DNA from: VGMD01 sp964552055
GTDB taxonomy: Bacteria > Chlamydiota > Chlamydiia > Chlamydiales > 2-12-FULL-49-11
Length of the DNA: 64,000 bases
Reading direction: 5' to 3'
NCBI GenBank assembly: GCA_964552055.1
Contig: CAZKFL010000005.1
Location: 5,341-69,340 of the forward strand
In this document: positions 17,522-27,472 of the stretch, in pieces
Layout: each line of letters opens with the position of its first letter
How positions within the stretch are numbered: the first letter of the stretch is position 1
Notes under the pieces: generated by a model
Seen by the model: the letters and a program-made list of their open reading frames with translations, nothing else
What the model was told of the DNA's origin: nothing
Database searches by the model: none
Translations under genes and position numbers: made by a program

Positions 17522-17552
17522 CGGTAATTTTGAGGGGCTGTATAGTGGCGTC

Positions 17553-18140
17553 ATGTACGATTCGATTAAAGGGCTTATTGCTCATCTCACCCCTGAATAT
17601 GCAGTCTTGGAAAATAATGGGATCGGCTACAAGGTCTTTATCCCGATCTCTTTATATACAAGTGGGATCGCGTTAGGATCTAATTGCCAGCTATTTACAG
17701 AACTTGTAGTGCGCGAAGATGATATGAAGCTTTATGGCTTTATTTCTAGACAGGAAAGAGAGCTTTTTATGTTACTGACTTCGATTTCAGGAATTGGGGC
17801 AAGGACCGCGATTTCAATTATTGGACATGTTTCAGTCAATGATCTCCATGATGCTGTTCAGTTAAAAAATACAGCTTTGCTTTGCAAGATTCCAGGGATT
17901 GGCAAAAAGAGCGCAGAAAGACTCGTACTTGAATTACGAGATCGAATTAAACCTGACACGAATACAAAGATCAGCAAAAATGAAAATCATGGCCTGATGA
18001 GCGATGCAACTTTAGCTTTAATTCGTCTTGGCTATAATCAAAAGGTTGCGGAATCAGCCATCAAAAAGGCCATGGATGGCGTTTCTCAAGAAAACATCGG
18101 CCTTCCCAAACTCATTACTTCAGCCCTAAAAAACATCTAA
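17553..18140 (+). CDS. ruvA: Holliday junction branch migration protein RuvA
   Basis: 195 residues. RuvA tetramers bind the junction and recruit the RuvB motor. The OB-fold N terminus (MYDSIKGLIAH) and two helix-hairpin-helix motifs (SISGIGARTAISI; IPGIGKKSAERLVLEL) are clear, and the C-terminal RuvB-binding helices follow. The frame is open upstream to 17448, but RuvA proteins start at the equivalent of MYDSIKG. The upstream extension overlaps ruvC, so ATG 17553 was chosen. It is probably co-transcribed with ruvC. Confidence 0.95.
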   Translation: MYDSIKGLIAHLTPEYAVLENNGIGYKVFIPISLYTSGIALGSNCQLFTELVVREDDMKLYGFISRQERELFMLLTSISGIGARTAISIIGHVSVNDLHDAVQLKNTALLCKIPGIGKKSAERLVLELRDRIKPDTNTKISKNENHGLMSDATLALIRLGYNQKVAESAIKKAMDGVSQENIGLPKLITSALKNI

Positions 18141-18161
18141 CCTGAATCATGTTTATTGACG

Positions 18162-18273
18162 ACTGCTGCGCGCTGAACTAACAAAATACTATTTACTTGA
18201 TCGACTGCGCGGAGCAGCAGCCTTTCACGTAACCGTAACCGACCCCGTAAGCGTAACCGATTTTCCTTTTTTT
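18162..18273. repeat. Structured intergenic segment between ruvA and giant gene 1
   Basis: An imperfect inverted repeat pairs CTGCTGCGCGC (18163-18173) with GCGCGGAGCAGCAG near 18207-18220. It is followed by four degenerate CGTAACCG-like units (about 18228-18260) and a T-rich tract. It lies between convergent genes, so a transcription-termination role is plausible, but the hairpin is imperfect and not adjacent to the T run. Confidence 0.35.
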
Positions 18274-18292
18274 AAAGATTTTAACCAGGCTC

Positions 18293-21200
18293 TTAGACTC
18301 TAAGGAAGATGGTATGGGGCTCTCTTATTGAGCGAATCTTATAAATGATATTTTGTAATGTGCTGCTTTGAAGAGAAGTTGATTTATGATGGGGGGAAAT
18401 AAATGCCTTTAGAGCAGATAAGTCCGCTCTAAGTAGGTAGTCTGTAAGAATTGCTTCTTCCTTGGCGTCATAATATGTATGGCCAAATAGGAATTTAACT
18501 TGTAAAAAGATTTGCTCCAATTCAGGGGATTTTAGCAATTCTTTATTTACCCGTATTTTTCCTTCAGCAACTATGAGTTTTGTATTGATATCAACAATTG
18601 CTTTTATTTCCGTTGGAAGGTTCATTTCACTTCTTTCTTTTCGCAAAAGTTTGCGCTGCTCTCTAGCTTCCTCCGCAGAAAGAAGGATAAACTGGGTAAA
18701 GAGCCCCTCCTCATCAAATACTAATAGTGCTTCTAAAATTGGTATTTGGAACTCATCAAAGGCAATCTTAGGAGTTGGCATTAGGTTATTAGATAGGATG
18801 ATCCTGCGGTCTATTTCTGCGGCTATTGGCCTTATTTGATGATTTACATGTCCTTTTAAAACATTTGCAAGTGAAAAGATTGTATGAGAAGCGCTTGGCG
18901 TAAGTATCTCGGGCCTTTCTGTATAAGTTAATTTCGAAGGCCATTTTTTATGAAGAACAGACTCTCTTTTTTCCCTTTCATGTTTTACATGTTCCTTTAC
19001 TTCTTGCTTAAGTTCCATTTTTTCTTTTTCCACTTCAAGTTCAGCTGTTGCCTGTGAAACTGTTACTTGCTGCCTAGCGCTACAATCAATTTTTTCTCGT
19101 TTTAAGACAGATTGTGGGTAGAAATTATGACCTATTCTCAGAAGACGCTCACTAATTTCCAAAAGCTCTCTATCTCGAAATAATGAGCTTGCTTGCGCCT
19201 CTCTATATAGGTGGCGCCTTAGATTTTCAAACACCTCAGCAGGTGTTGCATACACATCAATTCCACCAAAAAAGCGGGTCGGATTACCTGTATTTTCATT
19301 TAAGAAAATAGATTTAAATGATCTAATGATTTGTATCATCTTTTTAACATCTTTAGCTTCTATCGCTTTATCAAGAACTGCTCGCTGTATAACATTATGA
19401 AGGGCGGCTATATCAGAAGCAAAATTGTCTTCCAAACTTTCTTTTCCTTGATTTAAGAGGCAAAACGAAATGATTTTTTCAATTGTTAACTCGTCATCTC
19501 CTGCAATAAGCGCCTTTGTATAACCTGTTGTAATAAATTCAATATCTTGGTCTTTTGTTTTTAATCCACGCATTCTCCATATAGCTTGAAAAAGCTCTTC
19601 TGCAAGCGTAGATTCACCCACTGTAACAACTGCTTTGGTCTGAATTCCTTGAACAATGTCTGCCGCGAATGTATGGCTTTGATCAAAGTAGGTAAGCCGA
19701 TCTTCTGGAGGTATTTTACTCTCTTTAAAAGGCATTGGGGCTCCCCTTCCTTTTTCCCAAATCATCTGCTCTTTTTTTACATTATAAAATACGACTGCTT
19801 TAAGATCTGTTTTTTCGATGTGTCTTAAAAGAGTTCTTGCAACAATCTCGTTTGATATCCCATTAAAAACAGCGCCCCTATCAATAATTGCTTTAAAACT
19901 AGAGCCTTTAGCAAAGAATCTGACGCAAATTTCATCTAATGCTTTGGAGGGGGCATCATCTAAAAGTGTATGACAAAGAGAATTTCTCTCCACAAGAAGA
20001 GAAACCGTCTCCCCTTGTGTTCCAGGATCTTTAAGCACAACTGAACCTTCAGGATAGGTTCCTGCATTATAAGGAGAAGCTGTGTAGCCGCTAAAACTTT
20101 TAAACATGGATGCCAAATTGTGGGCATTGTTAGAAATACTGTAATTATAATACCGAATCTGGTCCCGTACATGAATTCTGCAGTAGTCAAGGACAATAAA
20201 ATCTGATTGATTTAGATTTTCATAAATAGCATCTTTTTCAAGAGGTGAGAATGAAAAAAGGTCATGCCCTTTAGAATGGGTTTTAAAATAATTCCCTGCT
20301 TCCGTGTGATTCAGCATATCTAATGTATGGCCTGGAACTCTATCTAGCTCTGCCTTTGCTTTTGCTTTTAGACTATCTATAAATTTATCTAACTGCGTTT
20401 TATTCAATCTATCGGAAAGGAAGAGAATAGCTGTCTTTAAAAAGGCTGAAAATTGAATCTTATAGGTGGACTCAACTTCTGGATTTTCGTTACCATCAGA
20501 TGGTTTTGCAAATTCTTCACTTCCTTCCTTAAGAGTCGCATAATTGACATGGACAATTTCTGAAAGAATACTTGGAAGAAGGGTATTTAGAGCTCCTTTA
20601 ATAAGATCGATTCGCTCATCACTTTCTTTGTAGAATGCCTCATTCAAAAAATAGCGCTCTATTGCTTCATTACCCCTTGATAAGACTCTTGCAAGAAGAG
20701 GCAATATATCCCTTTTATAATCTTCTTCTTTAATTCTTCGCGGAGTTTCTGATCTTAAAGATAAAACGTCAAGAAGAGCTAACATCACCTCTTCAAGAAT
20801 TTCTGCGTGCTCCTTTGCAAGGGGTTTTGCTATTCCAAGTGGGTAGTTTAGCTCTGTTTTCCGATCAAATTCAATGTGAGCCTCATCAATATTAACGTTT
20901 GCATGTTTTCTGAGTTTAAATAAAATCTTTTGGAAAAGCTCTAATCTTTCAAGCCAGCTACTTTTATCTTCTTTTTCAAAACTGCCTAAAACATCTAATC
21001 CTTCTTCTAAAAACCGTAGTTGTAATGCCTGAAACTGCTCTTTAGTTCCGTCCCAAATCCCTCTTCTTTCTATCATCTCATCTATATGAAGATTGAGCGC
21101 TTCTAATCTTTCTACTGTCCAACCAGATCTTGTGAGCGGAATTACACTTGTTATTTGCTCAAAAAGCTCAAAAGAAACCTCTGCACTTTTTTCCGTTGCA

Positions 21201-24200
21201 CTGAGAGCAATTGCGCTTGGACGAAGATTAATCACAATACTTTCGCAATCAGCATCAATGACATCCTTAATCGGCATAAGTGTTGCAGTCTTGCCAATTC
21301 CCATAATCGCTTCACATACTTTTCTAGGATCTGCAGAGTTAAGCAAATTGATCAAAGGCCCATACTGCCTTTGCCAAATAAGGGTCTCGGCCTTTGCTTC
21401 AAAAACAAGAAAAACTCGTAAATGTCTTTCTGAGATTTCATTGAATTTATAAGCTCTTTTTACAGATGACCGTTTGAAATAAGCGTTCCACCTTGAACGA
21501 GAGACTAGATGGAGGGTGATTTTCTGATCATATTTTGTTTTATGACCCATAACATAATGAATGAGAATTTCTCTAAATGGTAAACCTATTAAGCTTTCTA
21601 ACTCACTTTCCTCCATTGCAAGACTTTCAAAAATAGTTTTCTTATCACCAACAAATTTATGTGTAACTCCTGAATATTGCGGTAATTCAGTGTATAGAGT
21701 AATACTTTCATTGAGTTTTTCAAATTCCCTTGCAATCGCCGCATCACTTGTTAATGGGTATACAAATTGGAAAGGTCTATTAGCAACCCATTCAATTCTT
21801 TCTCCTCCTTGCAAGGTTAACTGTTCATCAATTTCTGCCTCCCTCCTAGAAAGCTCTGCAAAAGCCTCTCCACTAATAGCTTCTTTTAAAATGGAAGGTT
21901 TTTCTGCGGGTTTAGGAAGATCTGGGAGCGCTACTTTTTGAATCAGCCGAACTGCTTTATAAGTTGTATGTCCCATTTTGATACCGCGAAGTAGGGGGCT
22001 TACATAAAAAGGAAGTGCTTTTAAAACAGTTGAGCCGATATATGAAGTGATCTTATTTAAAGCAAAAGATTTGGTAACGCTTTTTAACACACTGAAACCA
22101 ACTTTTGGCAATATCGAACGAAGAACAGTTTTTGTGGTACAAAGCCGAATTAAGCGCTTTTGTACAGTTTTACAAACTAGCGAACTTGGGTGAGGAAATA
22201 TAAGCTTTGGATGACTTGATTTTGATAGAGTCTTAAGTATAAAAAAGAGCAGCCCGATTGATTTATCAGAAAATTTCCCATGGAACTGCTGAATCGTTTT
22301 AGCTAATTTTTCATGACCCTCTTCTTTGTTATACAAAATGAAGTAATACCTAATAAAACGATTATGAAGAGAGTTTGGAGTAAGTGCGCTCCGATTTAGT
22401 GGAACCTTATAAAACATTGCATTAGGGACAAACAAAAGAGCTGTCTTATCACTAAAAAGAGTTGTCTCATCACTAAAAAGAGTTGAGAGATACGGGTGAT
22501 CCATAGCATCTAAAAGTTTTGGCATATAGGAAGTGGTAGTACTTTGCTCTAAAAAAGGCAAGGATGGCAAGGACTTCAAGAAGGGCAGTGAAGGCACTGT
22601 AAAATCACAGCTATCACTATCTGTCAATTTATGAATAAGAGCTCTTTCTGCTTTATAGCGCCAAGAACTATGTTGATCTCCATGTATTCTTCTAAGAAGT
22701 TGGTAGCGAAGACTACAGACAGGCAGCATAGCGAGATTTCTTACGCAATGTTTAAATGGGTCAAGCTGCGCTGGAATCTTACAATGAGCAGTTATATACT
22801 TTAAAATAAATAGTTCGTCATATTCAGTTAGAAATTTTTTCCCTTCCGTAATATACGAGCTATATACAGATTGAATCATTGCCCAAAGAGCCATTTCAAT
22901 TTGCAAATTCTCCTCTTTAATAGGCGCTACACTCTGAAGAAGGGTGTTTTTATGTAAAATTGCAACCAATTTGAGAAAAATGGGAGCCCTGCTATTCATC
23001 GAAAATTCCAAAAATAAAATACATTTGATATATTCTTGTGTATCTTTACAAAATGGTTTTCTATGAGCAATACGAGCTAACCCGCTAAGGCTGAGTAAAG
23101 CATTTTTTTTATCTTTTCTCGTAATATAATGCAGAGTAAGAAAGGCCATTGCTGCGGGCTCTTCAGAAGTAAGCTCTCCCTTTTCATTAAATGAATAACT
23201 ATAATATTTCGAAGCAAAAAAACTAGCAGTAGCTACTTTTTCAAGGAAAGTAGAAAGAAACGCTTTTTGCTCATGCATAAAGTGTTTTCCAAAAATCACT
23301 TTAATATCTGGGACCGGAATACAAATACGCCGCTCTAAAGTTGCCTCTGATTCGAGCACTAAATAATTTACAAAAGCTGAAAGCCTTACATCCTTTTGAA
23401 CCTTAGATAAAGCGTAAGAACTTAATTGAGGATCCCTTGGATAGGCGCTGTACTTTCCCCCCTCTTCTCTTACATCGAAAATCAACTTCATGGTATTAAA
23501 TTCGATACTTTTAACAAAATTCCCTTTGCAAATGATTTTTACGTCATCCAAAGATTGGAACCAACTTAAAAGATGCAGATGATGCCCTTCTATAGCTGGA
23601 TCTAAAACCCATTCATCCAAAACTGTGCTCTGTAAAGCAGATTGGTTTTCCCCATTACTTATAGGAGGAGTGGGGATTCGCGGTTTTTTTCTTCGTTCTA
23701 ATACATACCCCTTCCAAGAAAAAATAAGTTCTTTTGCCCGAACAAAATCATCTTGAAGTAACTTAGGTACGTTTTCTAAATTATAAATATCAATTATAGA
23801 ATCTAATATAAGTACTAGATCCTCAATTTCAGCTTTAATGGAATCAGGGGCATTTTCAGGTAAATAGTCTAAATACATTCCCGCAATTACAAATTTCGAT
23901 AGGTTTGAACTAAAATTCTCTTTTATAATAGCGCTAAAATCCGGTGTATGCTTACGTATTTCAGGATCATGATCTGCAGCAAGCGCTATAAAATCACCTG
24001 CCACATGAGCAACAAATAAGGCGATATCCTCGTTTTTTGAAACTTCTTCAAATAACTTTAAAAATGCATAACCAATCTCTCTTAATAAAGAGTTTCGCTC
24101 ATCAAAAGCAGCTTTTATTAAAGAGGGTCTTAAAACAAACGTCTGAAAATGGAAAGCAACTGCAGGCTTTGTTAAGGATATTGGATTTTGTCGAATTAAG

Positions 24201-27200
24201 CTAATACCCCTTACAATTTGATCTGATGGAACAAGTTCTGCCATATCAATAAGAAACTGGAGGTCTCTTTCAACTTCATAAATATATTGAGGCATGCTAA
24301 CAACTAGCTCACTTTGAGTTAGGCCTCTTTTTTGATAACCTCGAGTGAAAAATGGAAATTTTGCAGATCTAAAATTTGGTAGCTGCTCTGAAGTCCAAAT
24401 TTTATGCTCAGTAAAAAGCCCTCCAGTTGCTCTCCTAAATCTTGCTTGCATCGGAAAATAAACTTCATCTTTCAGCCAAGTAAAACGTGGTAGCCCCACA
24501 ATATTGTTAGCGCCATCATCTGAAGAATGATAACATAAAAGCGCTCGATATGCAATTACATGTATTTGCCTTAAATAATAATACGGTTTTAATTCGGGGC
24601 ACTCGCAAAATAGATAAAGAGCCTTCTCTGACTCTAACTTTGAAGGATCTATAATTGATGCAATGTCTGGTAATCTTCCTATCAGGGCAGTTGCAAGCTT
24701 AGCCCTAGGAACTCTTAACAAATATTGCTCATCTACTTTAGGAAGATGCGCATGAGATAGCTGCTCAGTGAATTCAAATAAAGCAGGAGGGAACGAATCT
24801 TCTATTTTATAAATTTGATCCGGATCTCCCTTGAAATAAGCAGAAATTGCTCTTTGCTTCATTCTTGTTCTTGCTCGTATCGCTCGTACGCCCGAAGAAT
24901 TTTGCCAAAGTAGGAATGTTCGTCCATTTGCTAAATACGTCTTAGGAATTCTAAAGGTTGTTTTAGGGTGCTTTGCTACCCTATCCATAGCGACATAAAT
25001 TGTATATAAAGAAATTACCAACTCGATTTTTTCATCAATAGTAAGTCCGGAATCAAAAAACCAACGCAATAAATTGTGCAAACCTTCCAATACTGCATCA
25101 GGATTATCTATCTCATCCCAAATCTCCGATTGAGGTTCACCCGGAATGGGCAAATTCCGCAATTGCTGATTGAGAAAGTGGCCCCACTGCCTTGGAGTCT
25201 TCAAAGAAAGTATTATAGAGTTCCATTCTTCTAGTATACCCACCAAATTTTCACTAGTAATCGGTGTAATTTCCAAATACCTTACAACTCTATCCTCCTC
25301 ATCAATTTCCGCAACAGGAATAGGAGGCGTGTTACTAATCACAGGGGAACTGCTACTTTGCTGCGTATTAAGAGGAGCGCTTTTTCTAGTAACTCTAAAA
25401 TCAAGTTCCCCACCTCTTGTAAATTCACTTTGAAGGGCTAATAATTTCCCTTTGATATCGTCTAAGAACTCCTTACTAAGAATCATACGAGAACCAAATC
25501 TAAGAAGCATGACGGTGATATGTCGTTCAATTGCTTTAAGAGTTTCGTGATAAATCGTAAATATTTTGACTACCGGCTCAATCCAATTAGGTGGAAGGTA
25601 CCTAGCAAGAACCGGAACGCCATACATTAAAAGAAGACTGCATAAATATCGTACTGGCACTGAAAGAACTAAATTCAAACCGGGTAAAGCAAATGTAATG
25701 AGGTTTACCAAGCAATCTAAAATTACGGTCCAGGATACCCATTCTGCCATAAACGTAGAAACTCTAGATGCAAGCCGGTAAAGATGAAGAAGAGAAATGC
25801 GCATGCCTTTAATTTCAGAAATAAAATTTTTATGAAAATTTTCTGAAATTTTTCTTGATGAGGTTACCTCTGCCTTACTCGGACCTTGTTTAGAAATTCG
25901 CTTTGGGATTTCTTCTAAAAGTTCATTTAATGCCTCTGTAGTATCTTTTCCTAAAACGGCACTAAGAACTTCCTTTAAATAGACGATATCTGAAGCATTT
26001 GGCCCTAAATCCTCTACAAGCCTCTGAATAAATGGGGGAAGAATTGTCAATTCCTTTTCACTACGAAGGATAGGCAAGGCAGCTATTTCCTCTCTACTTT
26101 TTGACTCAAAAAGATCTGCAATTAATGCAGACTCAATTTTCCGTCCAGAAAATGACTCCAGCATTGCAAAAGTTGATTTGCAATTCATTTGCGGCCTAAT
26201 TGTTTTCCCTTTTATTTGAAGAAGATCATTTAAAGTTAAGACAACATCTTTAACTGTGTACTCTATCGCCTCACCTCGTTCAACGCAGCTAGATAAGTGA
26301 AGAAATGCTGCCCAAAACCTAGTCCCAATCATCTTCTTAGGAACGTGTGAGTAGGTTAGCGGAAGTTTTACACCATCTAATCTACCCGCACTATCATCAC
26401 CATGGATTGTTACAGAATAGTAAGATTCAGACTCACAATTTACCTCAATCCAAAACTCATTATTACTTACGCTTGCAAGACCTGCTGCTTCTAATGGCCC
26501 CTGCATAAAGGGAGGCGCAAGATCAGACATCTCTTTAATTAGACCATTTGCAGAACTCTGAAGCCGCTCGTAAATAGCTGAAAATCCAGATTCGAAAGAT
26601 TTCTTTAAAACCTTTTCTACGCTTTCATCCATTACTTTTTGTAAAACGCTGCCTTTTAAACGCTCACCCAAAACTTCATTATAATCTTTTCTTAAACTTT
26701 CAATAACAGCTGGATATAGCTTTTCAGGAAGTACTTTTTGCAGCCCAAGAGATGCTTCCTTCATCCCGGCATAAAGCATTTCTTTATACCCTTCAATACC
26801 TTGACTTAACTCTCTAATATCGCTATTTTCAAGAAATTCCTTTTCTATCTCATCAATGAACTTTTTTGGGTCTTGAATTAGGTTCAGTGCCATTTCAGGC
26901 ACAATACCCTTCCAAAATGGTGGGACTTGCATCGGTTTCCTAATACGCCCAATAAATACAAAGGATCTACCCACACTTTCTTTTTTAGCCTTTATGGAAA
27001 GCTCTCTAGCAGTTATAGCAGAAGTTGCTACTCTGTTTTTTAGCTGAAGTGCTGCTCTAAATGTCTCAAAAATTCCATGAGGAAAAGCAGCTCCTCTCTC
27101 TAATAAAAATCGAATTAACTCTAAAACAACATCGCTATCAAAACTTCCATCTACAATAGCTCTCCGAACTCTAAAAGTAGCAGGTGCCTTAGATCTATCA

Positions 27201-27316
27201 TAAGAGGCACCAATAATTCCTTGAACAATGCCTACTCTAGCGGGTATTAATGAATCATCGGGTCGAATTCCAATTGTTCCGAATATACCAGGTCTTTTAG
27301 ATCCATCAACTACCAT
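18293..27316 (-). CDS. Giant membrane-associated DEAH/Walker motor protein 1 (DUF3638-like)
   Basis: 3007 residues, uninterrupted. The N-terminal ~520 residues are of unknown fold. A hydrophobic segment at about 523-580 suggests one or two membrane passes. A long, mostly helical middle follows. The C-terminal third has motor motifs in helicase order: GIGKT (2006-2010, Walker A), DEAH (2144-2147, Walker B), FSGYTAS (2408-2414, motif III-like) and QxxxRxRG (2577-2584, motif VI-like). A charged, coiled-coil-like stretch near 2730-2780 precedes the tail. The MGxGKT context resembles the eukaryote-rich DUF3638 family; that match is from memory. It is a colinear paralogue of the divergent 2944-residue neighbour. 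The ATG at 27316 has TATAAT exactly 9 nt upstream and no Shine-Dalgarno. Function is unknown; an NTP-driven remodeller at a membrane is inference. Confidence 0.85.
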   Translation of the reverse strand: MVVDGSKRPGIFGTIGIRPDDSLIPARVGIVQGIIGASYDRSKAPATFRVRRAIVDGSFDSDVVLELIRFLLERGAAFPHGIFETFRAALQLKNRVATSAITARELSIKAKKESVGRSFVFIGRIRKPMQVPPFWKGIVPEMALNLIQDPKKFIDEIEKEFLENSDIRELSQGIEGYKEMLYAGMKEASLGLQKVLPEKLYPAVIESLRKDYNEVLGERLKGSVLQKVMDESVEKVLKKSFESGFSAIYERLQSSANGLIKEMSDLAPPFMQGPLEAAGLASVSNNEFWIEVNCESESYYSVTIHGDDSAGRLDGVKLPLTYSHVPKKMIGTRFWAAFLHLSSCVERGEAIEYTVKDVVLTLNDLLQIKGKTIRPQMNCKSTFAMLESFSGRKIESALIADLFESKSREEIAALPILRSEKELTILPPFIQRLVEDLGPNASDIVYLKEVLSAVLGKDTTEALNELLEEIPKRISKQGPSKAEVTSSRKISENFHKNFISEIKGMRISLLHLYRLASRVSTFMAEWVSWTVILDCLVNLITFALPGLNLVLSVPVRYLCSLLLMYGVPVLARYLPPNWIEPVVKIFTIYHETLKAIERHITVMLLRFGSRMILSKEFLDDIKGKLLALQSEFTRGGELDFRVTRKSAPLNTQQSSSSPVISNTPPIPVAEIDEEDRVVRYLEITPITSENLVGILEEWNSIILSLKTPRQWGHFLNQQLRNLPIPGEPQSEIWDEIDNPDAVLEGLHNLLRWFFDSGLTIDEKIELVISLYTIYVAMDRVAKHPKTTFRIPKTYLANGRTFLLWQNSSGVRAIRARTRMKQRAISAYFKGDPDQIYKIEDSFPPALFEFTEQLSHAHLPKVDEQYLLRVPRAKLATALIGRLPDIASIIDPSKLESEKALYLFCECPELKPYYYLRQIHVIAYRALLCYHSSDDGANNIVGLPRFTWLKDEVYFPMQARFRRATGGLFTEHKIWTSEQLPNFRSAKFPFFTRGYQKRGLTQSELVVSMPQYIYEVERDLQFLIDMAELVPSDQIVRGISLIRQNPISLTKPAVAFHFQTFVLRPSLIKAAFDERNSLLREIGYAFLKLFEEVSKNEDIALFVAHVAGDFIALAADHDPEIRKHTPDFSAIIKENFSSNLSKFVIAGMYLDYLPENAPDSIKAEIEDLVLILDSIIDIYNLENVPKLLQDDFVRAKELIFSWKGYVLERRKKPRIPTPPISNGENQSALQSTVLDEWVLDPAIEGHHLHLLSWFQSLDDVKIICKGNFVKSIEFNTMKLIFDVREEGGKYSAYPRDPQLSSYALSKVQKDVRLSAFVNYLVLESEATLERRICIPVPDIKVIFGKHFMHEQKAFLSTFLEKVATASFFASKYYSYSFNEKGELTSEEPAAMAFLTLHYITRKDKKNALLSLSGLARIAHRKPFCKDTQEYIKCILFLEFSMNSRAPIFLKLVAILHKNTLLQSVAPIKEENLQIEMALWAMIQSVYSSYITEGKKFLTEYDELFILKYITAHCKIPAQLDPFKHCVRNLAMLPVCSLRYQLLRRIHGDQHSSWRYKAERALIHKLTDSDSCDFTVPSLPFLKSLPSLPFLEQSTTTSYMPKLLDAMDHPYLSTLFSDETTLFSDKTALLFVPNAMFYKVPLNRSALTPNSLHNRFIRYYFILYNKEEGHEKLAKTIQQFHGKFSDKSIGLLFFILKTLSKSSHPKLIFPHPSSLVCKTVQKRLIRLCTTKTVLRSILPKVGFSVLKSVTKSFALNKITSYIGSTVLKALPFYVSPLLRGIKMGHTTYKAVRLIQKVALPDLPKPAEKPSILKEAISGEAFAELSRREAEIDEQLTLQGGERIEWVANRPFQFVYPLTSDAAIAREFEKLNESITLYTELPQYSGVTHKFVGDKKTIFESLAMEESELESLIGLPFREILIHYVMGHKTKYDQKITLHLVSRSRWNAYFKRSSVKRAYKFNEISERHLRVFLVFEAKAETLIWQRQYGPLINLLNSADPRKVCEAIMGIGKTATLMPIKDVIDADCESIVINLRPSAIALSATEKSAEVSFELFEQITSVIPLTRSGWTVERLEALNLHIDEMIERRGIWDGTKEQFQALQLRFLEEGLDVLGSFEKEDKSSWLERLELFQKILFKLRKHANVNIDEAHIEFDRKTELNYPLGIAKPLAKEHAEILEEVMLALLDVLSLRSETPRRIKEEDYKRDILPLLARVLSRGNEAIERYFLNEAFYKESDERIDLIKGALNTLLPSILSEIVHVNYATLKEGSEEFAKPSDGNENPEVESTYKIQFSAFLKTAILFLSDRLNKTQLDKFIDSLKAKAKAELDRVPGHTLDMLNHTEAGNYFKTHSKGHDLFSFSPLEKDAIYENLNQSDFIVLDYCRIHVRDQIRYYNYSISNNAHNLASMFKSFSGYTASPYNAGTYPEGSVVLKDPGTQGETVSLLVERNSLCHTLLDDAPSKALDEICVRFFAKGSSFKAIIDRGAVFNGISNEIVARTLLRHIEKTDLKAVVFYNVKKEQMIWEKGRGAPMPFKESKIPPEDRLTYFDQSHTFAADIVQGIQTKAVVTVGESTLAEELFQAIWRMRGLKTKDQDIEFITTGYTKALIAGDDELTIEKIISFCLLNQGKESLEDNFASDIAALHNVIQRAVLDKAIEAKDVKKMIQIIRSFKSIFLNENTGNPTRFFGGIDVYATPAEVFENLRRHLYREAQASSLFRDRELLEISERLLRIGHNFYPQSVLKREKIDCSARQQVTVSQATAELEVEKEKMELKQEVKEHVKHEREKRESVLHKKWPSKLTYTERPEILTPSASHTIFSLANVLKGHVNHQIRPIAAEIDRRIILSNNLMPTPKIAFDEFQIPILEALLVFDEEGLFTQFILLSAEEAREQRKLLRKERSEMNLPTEIKAIVDINTKLIVAEGKIRVNKELLKSPELEQIFLQVKFLFGHTYYDAKEEAILTDYLLRADLSALKAFISPHHKSTSLQSSTLQNIIYKIRSIREPHTIFLRV

Positions 27317-27472
27317 AATTCAATAATTATAGAACAATAACATAAGGCGAAACAAGAGTTAAAATATAATATAAATAATATAAATTATTTTACTGAATGT
27401 TAAGCCTATTATTTATTTTAAATTAAATTGAATGTTTCGCTTCAAAAGCTATTATGATATAATCGCTTTATT
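27317..27472. promoter_or_regulatory. Divergent promoter region of the giant gene pair
   Basis: 156 bp, extremely AT-rich. Each gene has a perfect TATAAT exactly 9 nt before its ATG (minus strand 27326-27331; plus strand 27458-27463). Each also has an identical TGTTTCGC box 15-17 nt upstream of its TATAAT (minus strand 27347-27354; plus strand 27433-27440), so the two boxes form a widely spaced inverted pair. No Shine-Dalgarno is present on either side. The arrangement suggests co-regulation of two leaderless transcripts. Confidence 0.6.

Noticed and set aside
17448..17552. Longer N terminus for RuvA
   Set aside because: The extension overlaps ruvC and has no counterpart in RuvA proteins; ATG 17553 fits the family start.
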